Origin: Tetrapyrgos nigripes
Taxonomy: Eukaryota > Basidiomycota > Agaricomycetes > Agaricales > Campanellaceae
NCBI GenBank assembly: GCA_013368315.1
Contig: JAACJM010000087.1
Coordinates: 248,001-312,000 of the forward strand
Direction of reading: 5' to 3'
Length of the DNA stretch: 64,000 bases
The translations under genes were made by a program, and so were the position numbers. How positions within the stretch are numbered: position 1 is the stretch's first letter; every line of letters begins with the position of its first letter. This document shows positions 44,424-55,874 of this stretch, piece after piece. The notes beneath the pieces were generated by a model that made no database searches, was not told where the DNA came from, and was given only the letters and a program-made list of their open reading frames with translations.

Positions 44424-44640
44424 TCACGTCGACTCATCCTCATCGAAAGAGAACGGCACCCCATGGCTCCTCAAGATCTGCTCCAGCGTCTGCGCCTTGG
44501 TTTTCCACCTCTCAACCTGAACCATCAAATCGTCCACCTTGTTCTCCAACATCTGTCAATGCTCTAGCCTGCGCTTCCTAGACTTCCTCGCCGCCAAGGT
44601 GTTCTGGCATTGTTTTCACTCGAACTTGTTTGATGGTAAT
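44424..44640 (-). pseudogene. bZIP transcription-factor C-terminus, relic with in-frame stop
   Basis: The minus strand reads QCQNTLAARKSRKRRLEH, a bZIP basic region of the GCN4/CpcA type (N-x2-A-A-R-x-S-R). A TGA follows, then QMLENKVDDLMVQVERWK and TLEQILRSHGVPFSF, ending DEDEST and TGA at 44424-44426. Heptad leucines are partly preserved. The protein family regulates amino-acid biosynthesis genes in fungi. Here the TGA between basic region and zipper, the absence of a recognisable activation domain upstream, and a second decayed copy 0.8 kb away indicate a pseudogene, perhaps a captured gene fragment. Confidence 0.65.
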
Positions 44641-45342
44641 AAAGGTTGTGGGCCGTGTCTGAAATGGCGACGGGGGAAGCTTTACAGTTGTGGGTGCGGC
44701 ACAGAGGGCGGCCTAGTGATTCTGTTACGATGTGACGACGTCAGGTCTTGTCTGGATAACAGAGACATAGAGCAAGCTCCATTGACTGCGGGTGCGGCAG
44801 ATGACATACCCCATCATCTGTCATGCTTCCATCCTGCCCTTCAATGCCCTGATCTACACTCTCTTCTCGTCAAAGAACCTTCACAATCGCAAAATTTTCG
44901 GGATAAATCTGTATGCTGCATGAAGAAGGATGGTGGTAAAGAAACAAATTGAGATGCTCGGGTTGGGCTCAGGGCTTGCTGACAAATAATCACCCAAATT
45001 AGGCAAGTCGGTCTTCCCCCCATCCTTCGTTCGAACTTTTGCTTATCTGCTGTATATAGGAAAACAGATCTACCACTAAGCTCAACAAAGTACATTTCTA
45101 TTTTCACCAAGTGTTTAGGTATATAGAGGCAAAAAATCATGAGATTCTGACTTGATTACAATTCACAAATAGTGATTTCATTGGATCTATGTACAACTGC
45201 AGTATCCTTGAGCAAATACTAGATAGAGTACTTATTATGGTTGAGCACAATAAGGGTATAGCACTGTTGAAAGAACATTGTAGATACTAGGTGTTGGTAG
45301 GGGTGCCCAGAACAATGACGATGCAAATATTGAAATTCACCC
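44641..45342. other. Spacer, no gene supported
   Basis: No recognisable coding region or repeat is seen. Frames on either strand are short and lack family features. Confidence 0.35.
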
Positions 45343-48287
45343 TCAAAGGTGGGGTGCACGGTTTTTAGAAGTTGAGGTGATCATAGAAGCAATTACTGTG
45401 AGTGAGCCAGTAGGGATCTCGCCTGTCCACCTGGGTAGAATTTTGTCAATGGCTCCCAGATCGTCGTTGACGTTGAATTTCCCTTCCGGCTGTCTAGCAT
45501 CATATACAGGAACTAAAGAGAATGATGTGAGAAATGTGCGAGTATATGAATATATGAAGCACGAACCACAAGCATTGAATGGTAATGAAAAGGCATTCAC
45601 ACCAGTTGGAGCTGATGACGAACTGGCTGTAGTGGAGGAATATACCCGATCCATGTTTGGTGAAGCTGGGTATACGAAATCCGAGTCATATCAGAAGGAT
45701 GAAATTGATAGTAGTACTAATGCAGATTTACTTACCTGTAGGACCTAAAGATGTTGGGTACATACTCTCAAATCTTGTGGAGAATGACAACACATCAGCG
45801 AGGATGTCTGCTCCCATCTCTGTACCACCTTCGGCAAGAATCATATTGATAACTGCAATGCTTTGATCAGCATCTTGAGCATGGAGAATTCCATCGACCT
45901 TGTGGAATCATTTTGGCTGCTGTCCTAGAGTTTGGGAAAAAGTGATGACGGATGAAGATTCAACGTATACAGGGAATAGTGCTATGGCAAGTTGAGTGGG
46001 AGCTCGGATATACAAGACATTTCTGATTAAGTTGCTACCATGACCGGAGAATGCAGCAAGCTCTTGGGGGTTGATTCGAGCTAAGTTGACAAACGGTCCG
46101 CTCTGTATAAACATGAAAAAAGAGAGTATGAAGCTAGATAATATTAGCTGGCAGTGATATCACAAAAAGTCAAATACTCACTCGATGTCGACATCAATTC
46201 CTGATAACATCCGGACCCATTCACTGAATTTGATGTTTCCTTTGCCAAAGGGGGAGGGACTCCAAGAGACGAGCTTTCCAGCTCTGACCAACTGTATATG
46301 AGGGATAATAAGATGCAAAAAAGAAAGAAAATACGAACATCAATGGCGGAAGGGCATCATATCTGGCAATACCTGATTTGACAAGGAATTCATCCTGAAG
46401 GCTGGCATTTGTAACCTGGCATGACATTGGTAATATTCTACAAATCTTGAGTTACAGTGTGTTTGACAATGAACATGTAACTGGGTGGGCTTACACTGGA
46501 ACGGAGAGCTGGGAACGGTTGGACGTGCTGGCTGCTGGCATCTTGATATTGTGTTTCGCCAATCTTTCTGCAAAAGAGAGTTTTGATGTGGACTTGGAAT
46601 CTGATCATTGAGAGTGGGAGCGCCTGGAAATGGTGGCTTTGATGGCGAGGGAGTTTCTGGTGTGGCTGGTAAGCTCACTTTCTGTTTAGGGGGTATCGTA
46701 CTTCCTCATACGTGAGATCAGCAATGAATTGACAACAAATAGAGCAGTAAAAATACTCACCTGGGGGGCGTTGTTAGCTGTTGGTGAAGACTAAGCGTTG
46801 GCAAAGCATCGGTTGTGCGATCCTTGAACTCTTTCACTCGGCAACTGGTTCTGAGTATGAGATCAGGTGAATTAAGCTATAATACAGATAATACATACAC
46901 AACCATGTCTTCCCATTGTTTCGAGTGAGAAAGAACCTAGCGGACTCCCATAGGAGCTCAGGATCATGATCTGTTGAGAAGCTGAAAGAAGTTGAGATGA
47001 AAGTCATTGGATAGCATGTAGTATGATTACTTACAGCTCATGAATGATGCGATGATTTTCTCAGTTAGTGAGCTTTCCACCACTTCACTGTGCATAGAAG
47101 AAGCTTGAGTAGTCGTGATTTTACAAGAAGAGAAATGGCTTACAGTGGCAGCCTGCCGGAAAAGTCCGGAATAATTTCATTGATACTAGAGATGAGGATC
47201 GAGGTACAGAAATCTCTTCAGACAACAGCTGGAAGAAAGCTACTAGAAGAGACTTACAGTCCATAGAGTCTGCGGCTTTTACAAGATGTAGTAAGGCGAG
47301 GTAGGATCCTGATGGCAGTGCAGATATACATACAAAGCAAATATTCTTGTGTCTGGACATTGTATCTCATCAATACTATGCCATGATCATGAGACAGGGA
47401 CTGTTAGGAAAGCATAACCTATTGACTCACATAGAAGTCAAAAGATGAAGATCGGAGTGTTCAGTGGTATCTGTCGCCACCGAGGTTTGGGACTGAGAGG
47501 TGTCAGCCGCATTAGGGACAGCAAGGTTTTCGTTGTATCTGTAATATTGCAGTGGGGATCTGAAGATACCAGATAGATATGAGTATGAGACCATGTAGGG
47601 ACAGTATGGTTCACACGTACAGATTGCTTGAAAAACTTTGAGTGAACAGAGGGGCTAAAGTTGGATATGCTGGATACAAATAATTAAGTCTGAAAATGTC
47701 AACTGTGGTGATTAGTCAAGTGTAGTGGAGAGTGAGTGAGGCAGGCTTATGCAGGATCAGTTGTGACAGGCGGATATTGTTGGGCCAATCTAAGAAGAGT
47801 ATCAGTCAGCCACAAGGATCAGTAACAAGGAAAATGACAGATGTAAAACATACAGTGACAAAGAAGATTGGGTGCAAGGCCTACATTAAGAATTTCTGGA
47901 GTAAGCAACGTTGTGGCTTTTGATGAGAAAGGGATCATACGGGGCCATTGGGGGGGAAGACACAGCAGTACCACTGAAGAAGGAGTCCTCAGATTAGTGG
48001 CTGTAAGTGGTTAATGAATATCGGCAATGACCTTTTATGACCATGCTTTGGGGCAGCAGGAACTGATCGAGTAGTTTTGGCCTTCTTTGGTGTAACTGGG
48101 TCAACCAAAGCGTCGGGCTTAACTGGCGAAGTACATCTGCATTTTTAGTGAGAAATAGAATGATACAGTGTGAATAAATAATGACACACTTTCGACCTGA
48201 GCGCCTCACTTGAGGGTGATGATCAGACTCAGAATCATCATCTTCAGTAGGACCGAAATCTTCTAGATGAGGTTTCTTGGTAGACAT
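45343..48287 (-). CDS. Hypothetical multi-exon gene, basidiomycete-type, function unknown
   Basis: A series of minus-strand open segments bounded by GT-AG signals suggests one gene with many short introns. It starts MSTKKPHLEDFGPTEDDDSE (48287), with a Lys/Pro-rich nuclear-looking part (TPKKAKTTRSVPAAPKHGH). Later parts are ATDTTEHSDLHLL (about 47450); SLPATPETPSPSKPPFPG (46678); SWSPSPFGKGNIKF and RMLSGIDVDI (about 46200-46260); INPQELAAFSGHGSNL (about 46050); and ILHAQDADQSIAVINMILAE (about 45870). The end reads FSLVPVYDARQPEGKFNV, LPRWTGEIPTGSL at about 45400-45480. The last block resembles uncharacterised Agaricomycete proteins I remember with a VYDAR...LP...G-IP pattern; I cannot name a function. 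Exon structure is incomplete and some parts may be decayed. Confidence 0.4.
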
Positions 48288-48734
48288 GATGAAAAAGAGA
48301 TATTGCTGACCAGGACACGATGGTTGAAGGCCTTATAAATGCGACTCAGTAGAACTCAGTTGGAAAAGATTGTCAGGAGAAGGCTACAAAGTCCGAATGA
48401 TGACAGGAGTCCCTGAGTCAAAAAAATCCAATACTCTCCATTTCTTCGAAGCCCAATTCAGAGTGGCTAGGAGATGCCAAAAATTATATGTATGCAGTGC
48501 CGATTAGAAGAAGCATTGAAGGACCCTGAGGATTTCGACCCTATCAATATGGACATCTTGATACTAGTCAGGATTTGATTGCTGCTTTATCAAGCAGACA
48601 GGCCTCAAGCGAGCTGGAAAAAAGAAGCTTGCTGCGGTGTGATTGAAGGAGACAAGTACTACGCACACTTTGTAGTCCTCAAATAGCGTGGGAAGCAAGC
48701 ATAAGAAAAGTTTGCATAGTCCTGAATTGGCGCC

Positions 48735-49345
48735 GTTGGGTAACTGACCCTACAGCAAATATTTATATGATAATTAAACCCTAAACACCTGAAAAAATGA
48801 AAAACGAAGTAGGAACACAACTGCCAGCAAAGTGAGAGAGGTCCGAGAGCATGGGAACCAACCATGGAAAAACTTTGCCTCGTCCTGAAGCGATACGACT
48901 CAGTGACTGACCCTACGACATTCATTTATATGAAGAATGGACCCTGAAGGAACCAGTAAAATGTCAAATGAAGGAGGAACTCGCGGTCTTCAGTTTCCGG
49001 GCAGCTTACAAAACTTTCGTGCTAGGTGGCGCAACATTGGCCCACATGTCCCTCATATATTTATTATGTACATTCTTACATACCACAGGTGGATGAGAAG
49101 AAGGCGATTCAAGCAGAAAAACGACACGGCTCAGGGACTGACCCTACGAAATTCATTTATATGAAGAATGGACCCTGAAGGAACCAGTAAAATGTCAAAT
49201 GAAGAAGGATCTTGCAGTCTTCAGTTTCTGGGCAGCTTACAAAACTTTCGTGCTAGGTGGCGCAACATTGGCCCACATGTCCCTCATATATCATATACAT
49301 TCTTACATACCAGAGGTGGATGAGAAGAATGTGAGTCCAGTGGAA
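48735..49345. repeat. Tandem repeat of about 232 bp, two clear units and one degraded
   Basis: Units start at about 48891 (cgatacgactcagtgactga) and 49123 (cgacacggctcagggactga). They share long identical blocks such as gaatggaccctgaaggaacc and acaaaactttcgtgctaggt. A degraded unit precedes them at about 48735-48890. Read on the minus strand, each clear unit contains a short frame MRDMWANVAPPSTKVL, similar to the hAT N-terminal relics. Confidence 0.8.
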
Positions 49346-49586
49346 AAACTGAGTGATACCTGATGCCAGGTCCTGATAAAATTGACATAGTTTATAATTA
49401 TGGATTGTCTATGTACTCAAGGCTGTGGTGGCTCTATTCATGCATACTCTACTGTATACTTCAGATACCAGGCGAAGAAAATAAAGACGAACATTGATCA
49501 GTGTTTCTCATTGTTCAGTGTAAGGCCATCAAGTCTTCTCCATACGTGTGGCTCTTCCACCACATCGTTGTCATCCGAACTGTCGT

Positions 49587-50885
49587 CTATCGCAGCCTTT
49601 TCAGAAGACTAGTCTTAGTGGGTGATGTCTGGGAAGAAATTGCACTGTTTCGTGCAATGGCTGCAGCCTAAAAGAATGATCATCAATATAAACGGTCAGT
49701 GGCAAAGTAGGGATACACACAGTGGAGATAGAGTCATTCAAGAGAACAATGGACTTCAAGATGGTTATCATCTTATACACACTGTTGTGTTGTCATACTG
49801 CGATCACAGTGAACTGGACCTCAACAATATCACCAATGGTAAAAGCACTAGGCTGCACATCTGTATAGCTAGGTAGATGGTTTCATATCAAGGGAGGATT
49901 TTTGAGGAATAAGGCTGAACTTACCGCCATTTCTTTCCGGGCTTTGATGCTTTCATATAAAGCACCTCATTTTCTTCCGCGTGAACAATACCATCCTTGA
50001 GCAAAGACTGAAGTACTCGATCTGGATCAATGCCATCTTGGAATGGCACATTTTGCTTCCCCAAAGCATTTGAACCGACTGTGAAATATCGACAACTAGC
50101 AGTAATGCCAATGTGACTGGAGCCAAATGAGGTGTCTGGTTTCCAGGGATTGAGAGTATGGCCAGTCAAAGCATGCTGGAACTTAGAAAAGAGGCGATGG
50201 AGTTGATTGGTAGCAGCAGTCATGTAGGGAAGACCAAGACCTAGAATGCCAATATGTTGTCGGAGGTAAGGGACTTGTTTGCGCACATGGGCTCCACTAT
50301 TATGATTTTGTGAAATCAAAAGACAGTGAATGCTACCAAATCACCTACCTGACCAAACCAACAGGAGGTAGTTCTTGCTCATAAATGATGCCTTGAAGTC
50401 GAAAGATTGTTTCTTCATAAGGACCATGCTCGTTTTCGATGTCTACAGGATTGGTTGCACAATAGGAGTGTGGTGTTGTATATCTCCAAACTTGTAGGTC
50501 ACCGTTCTGTAAAATTAGTGCAAGATTTTGAATGTCCACACCAGTGACAAAAGAAGGTATAAGAACATACAGAATCAGCAGTTAATGACCTCGATTGTTT
50601 GAGATTTAGTGCATTCCTTTCTCTTTGAAGATCGTCGAGGAGATGTTCTGGCAATAAAAACAGTGGAGAACTTGAGGGGCCAGGGATAGATGAACACCAA
50701 AGATGGGACTTACTTGCTTCGTCAAAATTGAAATATTTGTCCATGAGTGTACCCAGAGCAGAAGGGGAGAGTAAGAGGAGGCCACTCGCAATACAGCTGT
50801 ACTTGCAGTGCACAGGTGACTGTGTCAGCCAGGAGCCAGAAATGACGTGAAGATCAGTGAAGGCAGTGAGAACGTAAAGCGCCAT
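49587..50885 (-). CDS. Hypothetical multi-exon gene, basidiomycete-type, function unknown
   Basis: Likely exons on the minus strand begin MALYVLTAFTDLHVISGSWL (50885). An intron with GTAAGT near 50712 leads to HLLDDLQRERNALNLKQSRS, and an intron at about 50575-50515 leads to NGDLQVWRYTTPHSYCATNP and GPYEETIFRLQG. After the intron near 50340 come GAHVRKQVPYLRQHIGILGL, TLNPWKPDTSFG and FQDGIDPDRVLQSLLKDG with VHAEENEVLYMK (about 49960-50020). Then PSAFTIGDIVEVQFTVIAV (about 49800-49860) leads to AAIARNSAISSQ, stop at 49587. This order of blocks (PF-DGIDP, VH-E-NEV-Y, GDIVE-Q) matches an uncharacterised family common in mushroom genomes, as far as I can recall. No catalytic motif is evident. The role is unknown; it may be a repeated, possibly transposon-associated, family. 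Confidence 0.5.
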
Positions 50886-51059
50886 ATTGTTGTCAGGGTC
50901 TAGTCAGGGTCTCATCACATTTTTCGCAGTCCTAGCTTCGAAGAAGCTACCTAGAAGGCTATTGATTCCAAAAATGAAACACAACGAGATGCAATATCAT
51001 TTTATTAGATGATAGACAAAAAACGGAAACTGGTATGACAGGTGGGAGCTCAGCGTTCA

Positions 51060-52345
51060 GCAATTATAGCTGTGCTGACTTGTCTCCACTCACTCCAGGA
51101 GCAACGCATGCGAGATCAACTGCGCTGTGAATCGTGTCACTGTGTGCTTTCCGCTGTCCTGTCATTGATACCCAAGCAGAAGGGAGTTTGAGAAGATGGA
51201 ATTGGAGATTCATTCCCAGTGAAAAATGACAAGGTGTTTTTCCAACAGAATTGGCTTTATTCGGACATATACCAACTGAAAAGTCGACGTCTTGGTTCCT
51301 CAACAGAGTGTCAGAAAAAGCCAGAAAATTGGACATCCCTTTTTCCCAATTCTGACGTGTTCTGACGTACACTGGCCCCATATCAATGCATCGCCATTGT
51401 CACCTACCAGACATTGTCGGAAACCATCAGATATAAGCAGATTGGTAACAATTAAGATGCATTAGTATTCTCAAATAGTCTACATGTGTTTTCTGCCATT
51501 TTCTGACTATATCTGCACTACACTGACTACATACTACTACTACACAGTACCCAAACGGTACCTTACATACAGACAAAGTCCATTACAAAGTCCCAGGAAA
51601 GACAGCTCAGGTATGGTGGTGCGCCATTCCCACTATCTTCAAGTAAAGCTGCCTTGAGGAGAGTAATTTTATATACCGAGACATCGTCAAAGCAGCAAGC
51701 AACGCACTTTGCAGGAGGAGTCACATATCTGCCTTGAAAGTCCTTACCGTCCTTCTGCAAATACGCGTTAGATTGCAGACAGGCTGTCAAAAATTGTGGA
51801 GGAAACGCACCTGATGCCTTCCGAAGACCCTGCCTTTGAAGCTTTTCTGCTAATCCGCCTACAGCCCTCTTCAGGATGGAAATAGATGAGATGTATTTGC
51901 ACTGAAACGCAAAAACAATGAGTAGTGTATACAGGCCAAGGGAAGGTCTGCCATACCTGACATTCTCCAAAGACATGTCGAGAACCCATCGAACTAATAT
52001 ATGCATGAATTGAGTGAAAGACGAGACTGAAAGGGAATACACAACTCACGTGTATATGAAGAGGATGTGTGGAAGGTAACACATAGCAAAATGACGCAAC
52101 GAAGATGGGATTACTGGAGGAACAAGCCACATATGAAGTGACTCACTGGAATAAGAAAGCCTATAGATGTTGGAAGAGTCGAGTTTGGGTGGCAGCACAG
52201 GCAACTTGAGAGAAGGAGTGAGTTGCAGTGTGACGATGGTGGTGGTACGAGAGGAAGGGGCCAATAGTCCCACAGTCAAAGAGCGAAATGAGGGACTTGA
52301 CAAAAAAAAATTGGATCCATTGAAAGCCAGGTGACGAGATGTCAT
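51060..52345 (-). CDS. Possible exons of a hypothetical gene
   Basis: Minus-strand segments are open and bordered by plausible splice signals: MTSRHLAFNGSNFFLSSPSF (52345), SISILKRAVGGLAEKLQRQG with FPPQFLTACLQSNAYLQKDG and YVTPPAKCVACCFDDVSVYK (about 51900-51640), and FSVGICPNKANSVGKTPCHF (about 51270). I recognise no domain, and exon linkage is uncertain. It might continue into the gene ending at 49587. Confidence 0.25.
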
Positions 52346-52439
52346 TAGTGCCTAAATCAGGCTAGCTAAATGTCTGCTCAATTCTGATGATTTCTGACCA
52401 GAATCGACCCTGCTATCAGACTCAATGTTTCTGTCAGAT

Positions 52440-52640
52440 CTAGCCAGAAACAGTCAGAATCCCATGGTGATGGTCATGGTCCTTGGATCTGGTCCATACC
52501 GAGTCTGGATGTTCCGGTTGTCGGGAGGGGCAAAGAGCGGCTGTGGCAATGAAAAGGGGTGGGAGTTTGAGGTCATGGTAAAGTTTTTGAGGTCGACATA
52601 AGTTAACTCGGCCCTAAAGGGGCCTCGTAATGAACAACTG
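52440..52640 (-). repeat. Dispersed repeat, second copy of the 29.2-kb type
   Basis: On the minus strand it begins ttacgaggcccctttagggc and continues cgagttaactta, gtcgacctc, cccgacaaccgg and ccagactcggtatggacc, ending near ggaccatgaccatcacc. The same ordered words occur at 29225-29400 and partly at 32850-33090. It ends at its TTACGAGGCC word. Confidence 0.6.
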
Positions 52641-53127
52641 ATACATCTACTGTGAACCAATACGGACTCTACGTGCCCAGAATTTACAATGACAGTTATT
52701 CTTTCAGCCACAATTGATGTTGATCAAGTGCAGATTGACCATTTTAGTACCCAATAAATGCCTGAAAAGATAAGTCAATACAAGCTCTCCGCTAATGACT
52801 GCTCTCAACTAACCAATAGATGGTGCTCTGGTATAGGTGTGATACTAATGGGGGAGGGGGGAGATCGGAAAGGTGTTCCATAGTATAATCCCCTTGGGTC
52901 ATCATTTGCAATGAGAAACCAATCCAGAGTTCTCAGGATTTTCAGTCGACTGAAAAGCTTGGACAGTGAGGACTGATATACCAGTGAGTTTATGATTAAC
53001 ATTGCTTGTCCAGATTGATAAACAAGGTCTTCAAGGGTCAAGCCACTCAGAATAATGCTGTAGACTGTGGGCTCTTTGCATTGGCAAACATTTCGCTTCT
53101 AGCCTGAAATGATTCCATAGACTCAGA

Positions 53128-53527
53128 TACTCTGGGCACTATTCTGACGCCAGAGATGATACCTATTGTAAGGGCAGAGGTGGTTAGTCGTCTGAGTGAA
53201 CATACGAGGATCGTGGAAGCCACTGGTGATGCTGGATCAGGTGAGAATCCAAAGTCTTCAGATGGGCAGGAGGTAGAGGTGGTTGGAGTATCACTTCAGG
53301 ACAATACAAAGTAAGTGTGTCAATATTCTTATTAATAGCAGTCTGCTTACAAGGAGTGGCAGCTGTACCAAACAGCAAGATGATGAAGAGAAAGCCATGA
53401 AAGCAAAGTAAGTATGTACCCTAACGTTCTGCGTGGAGTTCAGGAAATATGGTATGATTATAGGATCCAACGTCAGGGGACTCGTAAAAGCACACAGATC
53501 GGTGCTGGACCACTGATACAGGGCACT
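53128..53527 (+). CDS. Possible small three-exon gene fragment
   Basis: One reading joins three open stretches through GT-AG introns: TLGTILTPEMIPIVRAEVV with SSDGQEVEVVGVSLQDNT (to about 53308, then GTAAGT); SLLTRSGSCTKQQDDEEKAM (to about 53408, then GTAAGT); and IQRQGTRKSTQIGAGPLIQG followed by TK and TGA. Phases are compatible. No start methionine is found in frame and no domain is recognised, so it may be the end of a larger gene or chance. Confidence 0.25.
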
Positions 53528-53599
53528 AAGTGACGGTAAGTATATTTTTTTGACAGGTTAGCATCATAGACTCATGCTTTTAAGGTCGAGCAATGGAAA

Positions 53600-54429
53600 G
53601 CCCAGCTTTCGGTATGGTAGAGGGAACTACTTTGAAGAGAGTGTCTATGATGAAGACGAGAAAATGATTGAAGAAAGTAAGGAGACTGTGGAAGATGGCA
53701 ATGATTAAGAGACTAGCAAATCAGGAGTTGGAGAAGTCGAGGGTGTTCCGTGTCAATGATATCAGACGTACATAAAGTATTCCTTAGCTTAAATGTTATG
53801 AAGTTGAAGGTGTAATAGGAATAGATAAGTTGGTGAAGGTGACTCACATATATGAGAAAGGTCAGATTGGAAAATGGGCTTGTTTCTTGGTGAATATTGG
53901 CCTGAATCACTGTCGTGAATGGCTTGATTGGCTTGATTGGCCAGCTCCATCCAACCTACTCCAATGGCTTAGTTCACCTATATGCCTGGCTTGTCCCGAA
54001 GTCATATCACAGGGCTTGGCCAGATTGTTAGGCCCAGCTAGATTGGATCCATTTGGAATCCGGCTCAGTCAGATTATGGAAATAGGATTGATTTGTCATT
54101 GAAATTGGCTTGATTGTATCTGATTAGCCTGGGCTCCGTTGGGTCGGCTCTGTCAGACTAATTGCTATGCCTTCTAACGCAAGTCAAGAAAAATCGGGCA
54201 AGAAAAGATATAGGTGGATTCACGACGACCCTGAGAGGCTGCCCATACAATAAATGACATTAGGATGAAAGGAAAGGGCTACTATGACATTTCAGTAGAT
54301 TAAGTACTACAAAGGCCGTAGTAGGGTAACGGTAAAAACTTGCAGGGGAAAACCACTTTGGGAGAAAGCCCCTCACCAGGAAAAGTTTGTCACTACTCGG
54401 GAGAGAATGTGAACTGAGGGTGGGAATGG
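53600..54429. other. Region without a supported gene
   Basis: It contains ggcttgatt-rich sequence at 53920-54110 and an isolated 28-codon frame, MPSNASQEKSGKKRYRWIHD, at about 54167-54253. Neither is assignable. Confidence 0.35.
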
Positions 54430-55850
54430 GAGGGTGAGCGAAAAATTTCTCAAGTGAACGGCAAGTGAACGAGAGAAATAAACTAAGGAGAAAGAACAGA
54501 AAGGGAAAGTATATATAAGGTGAATAATGGAAATATGAAAAAGATGAAGCATGTGGGGAAGGGTGTAAGAGGAATGTTTGAGGAGGATGTTTGGAAGGAT
54601 GTAGGAGACTAGCAATTTCACCGAATTGTGATCGGATCACAAACTGCTAGTAAGGAGGGTTTGATCTCAATGAGATGTACGAACCAAGATGGAGGATAGG
54701 AAAGGATAAGGAGTGGAGGAAGTGAGAATGCGAAACTCTGTGAAGCACTTGCAATTAGACTATATTAAAGTAAACATTAACCACGATTAAACGAAGGCGA
54801 GAAACATATTTTGGGATAAAGTGGGGCATGCCGATCGCTGTTAAAACTGAGAGTACCAGATATCCCTGATCAATCCAGGTCTAGACTTTCGACTGACTCG
54901 GGTAACCAACCTTTGGGCTCCAAAGATAAGTAAGGTAAGGAGGGATGGGAACCAAAATGGAACGGAAACCTGGCAACCTGGAGCAATTCCCAAAGAAATC
55001 CGACCGTATTCTCTATATTCACCTACATATGTACCACATACAGAGTGGTATAATGCATATTTAAAACAATGAACGCAATATATGAATGCAATGGGCCGCC
55101 GGCCAATTCGCAAGCAGGCGGGAAATATTCCCAAGGTAGGGTGTAGCCCCTATAGTGTGCACCAATCCCGAACCAGAGCATTTTTCAGAAACGCCGACAG
55201 CAATTCAAGTTTTGATCTAGTACCACTACACTAGAGTGTACCAATGTGATTGGCATACATGCAATGGGCACACATGCCAAGCAGGGCAGGAATATTCCCA
55301 GGGGGTCGGGTACATTAAGTAGCCGAGCCTAAAGCATTTCTGAATAGCCCAAAAAGCCCAACGACAGGTGAGCACGGAGAGAAGGCAAGTTCCGAAGTAA
55401 GGAGGATGGTCCATGAGCTACCATTCTGAGAATGGCAGGTTGCTTACAAATGCCTCAGAGGCAAGGATCAACCGTCGTTTTTTAAAAGAAGTCATTCATG
55501 GTTATAACCGCATTTTTTGCATAAACTTTTATAAAATTACTGTGCTATAGCCTGGAAGTAGACATTATTCGTTGTTAATGTTTACTTTAATGTAGTCTAA
55601 TTGCAAGTGCTTCACAGAGTCTCGCATTCTCACCTCCCTCACCATCTATCCTTTCCTCTCCTTTCCTCCATCTTGGTTTGTACATCTTACTGAGATTGAA
55701 CCCTCCTTAATAGTAGTTTGTGATCTGATCACAATTCATTGAAACTGCTAATCTCCTACACCCTTCTCTAACATCCATCCCAAACATCCTCTCCATACCT
55801 TTCTCTCGTTCACTCACCATTGACTCAAGAGATTTTTCACTCATATCACT
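54430..55850. repeat. Large inverted repeat, head-to-head LTR-like arms
   Basis: The left arm (54430-54785, minus orientation) and the right arm (55576-55850, plus orientation) match over a continuous block of about 165 bp (gttaatgtttactttaat to aaaccctcctta and gatcacaattc, few mismatches). They match patchily further out (aatctcctac, tttctctcgttcact, gaga-atttttc-ctca). The right arm runs directly into the start of a gag-like ORF at 55875, so the arms may be LTR or promoter sequences of two head-to-head retroelements. Between them two diverged direct repeats occur (about 55060-55150 and 55250-55340: tgcaatgggc, caagcagg-cggga-atattccca). Confidence 0.75.
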
Positions 55851-55874
55851 CCACATCATTTCATTCACACTTCT

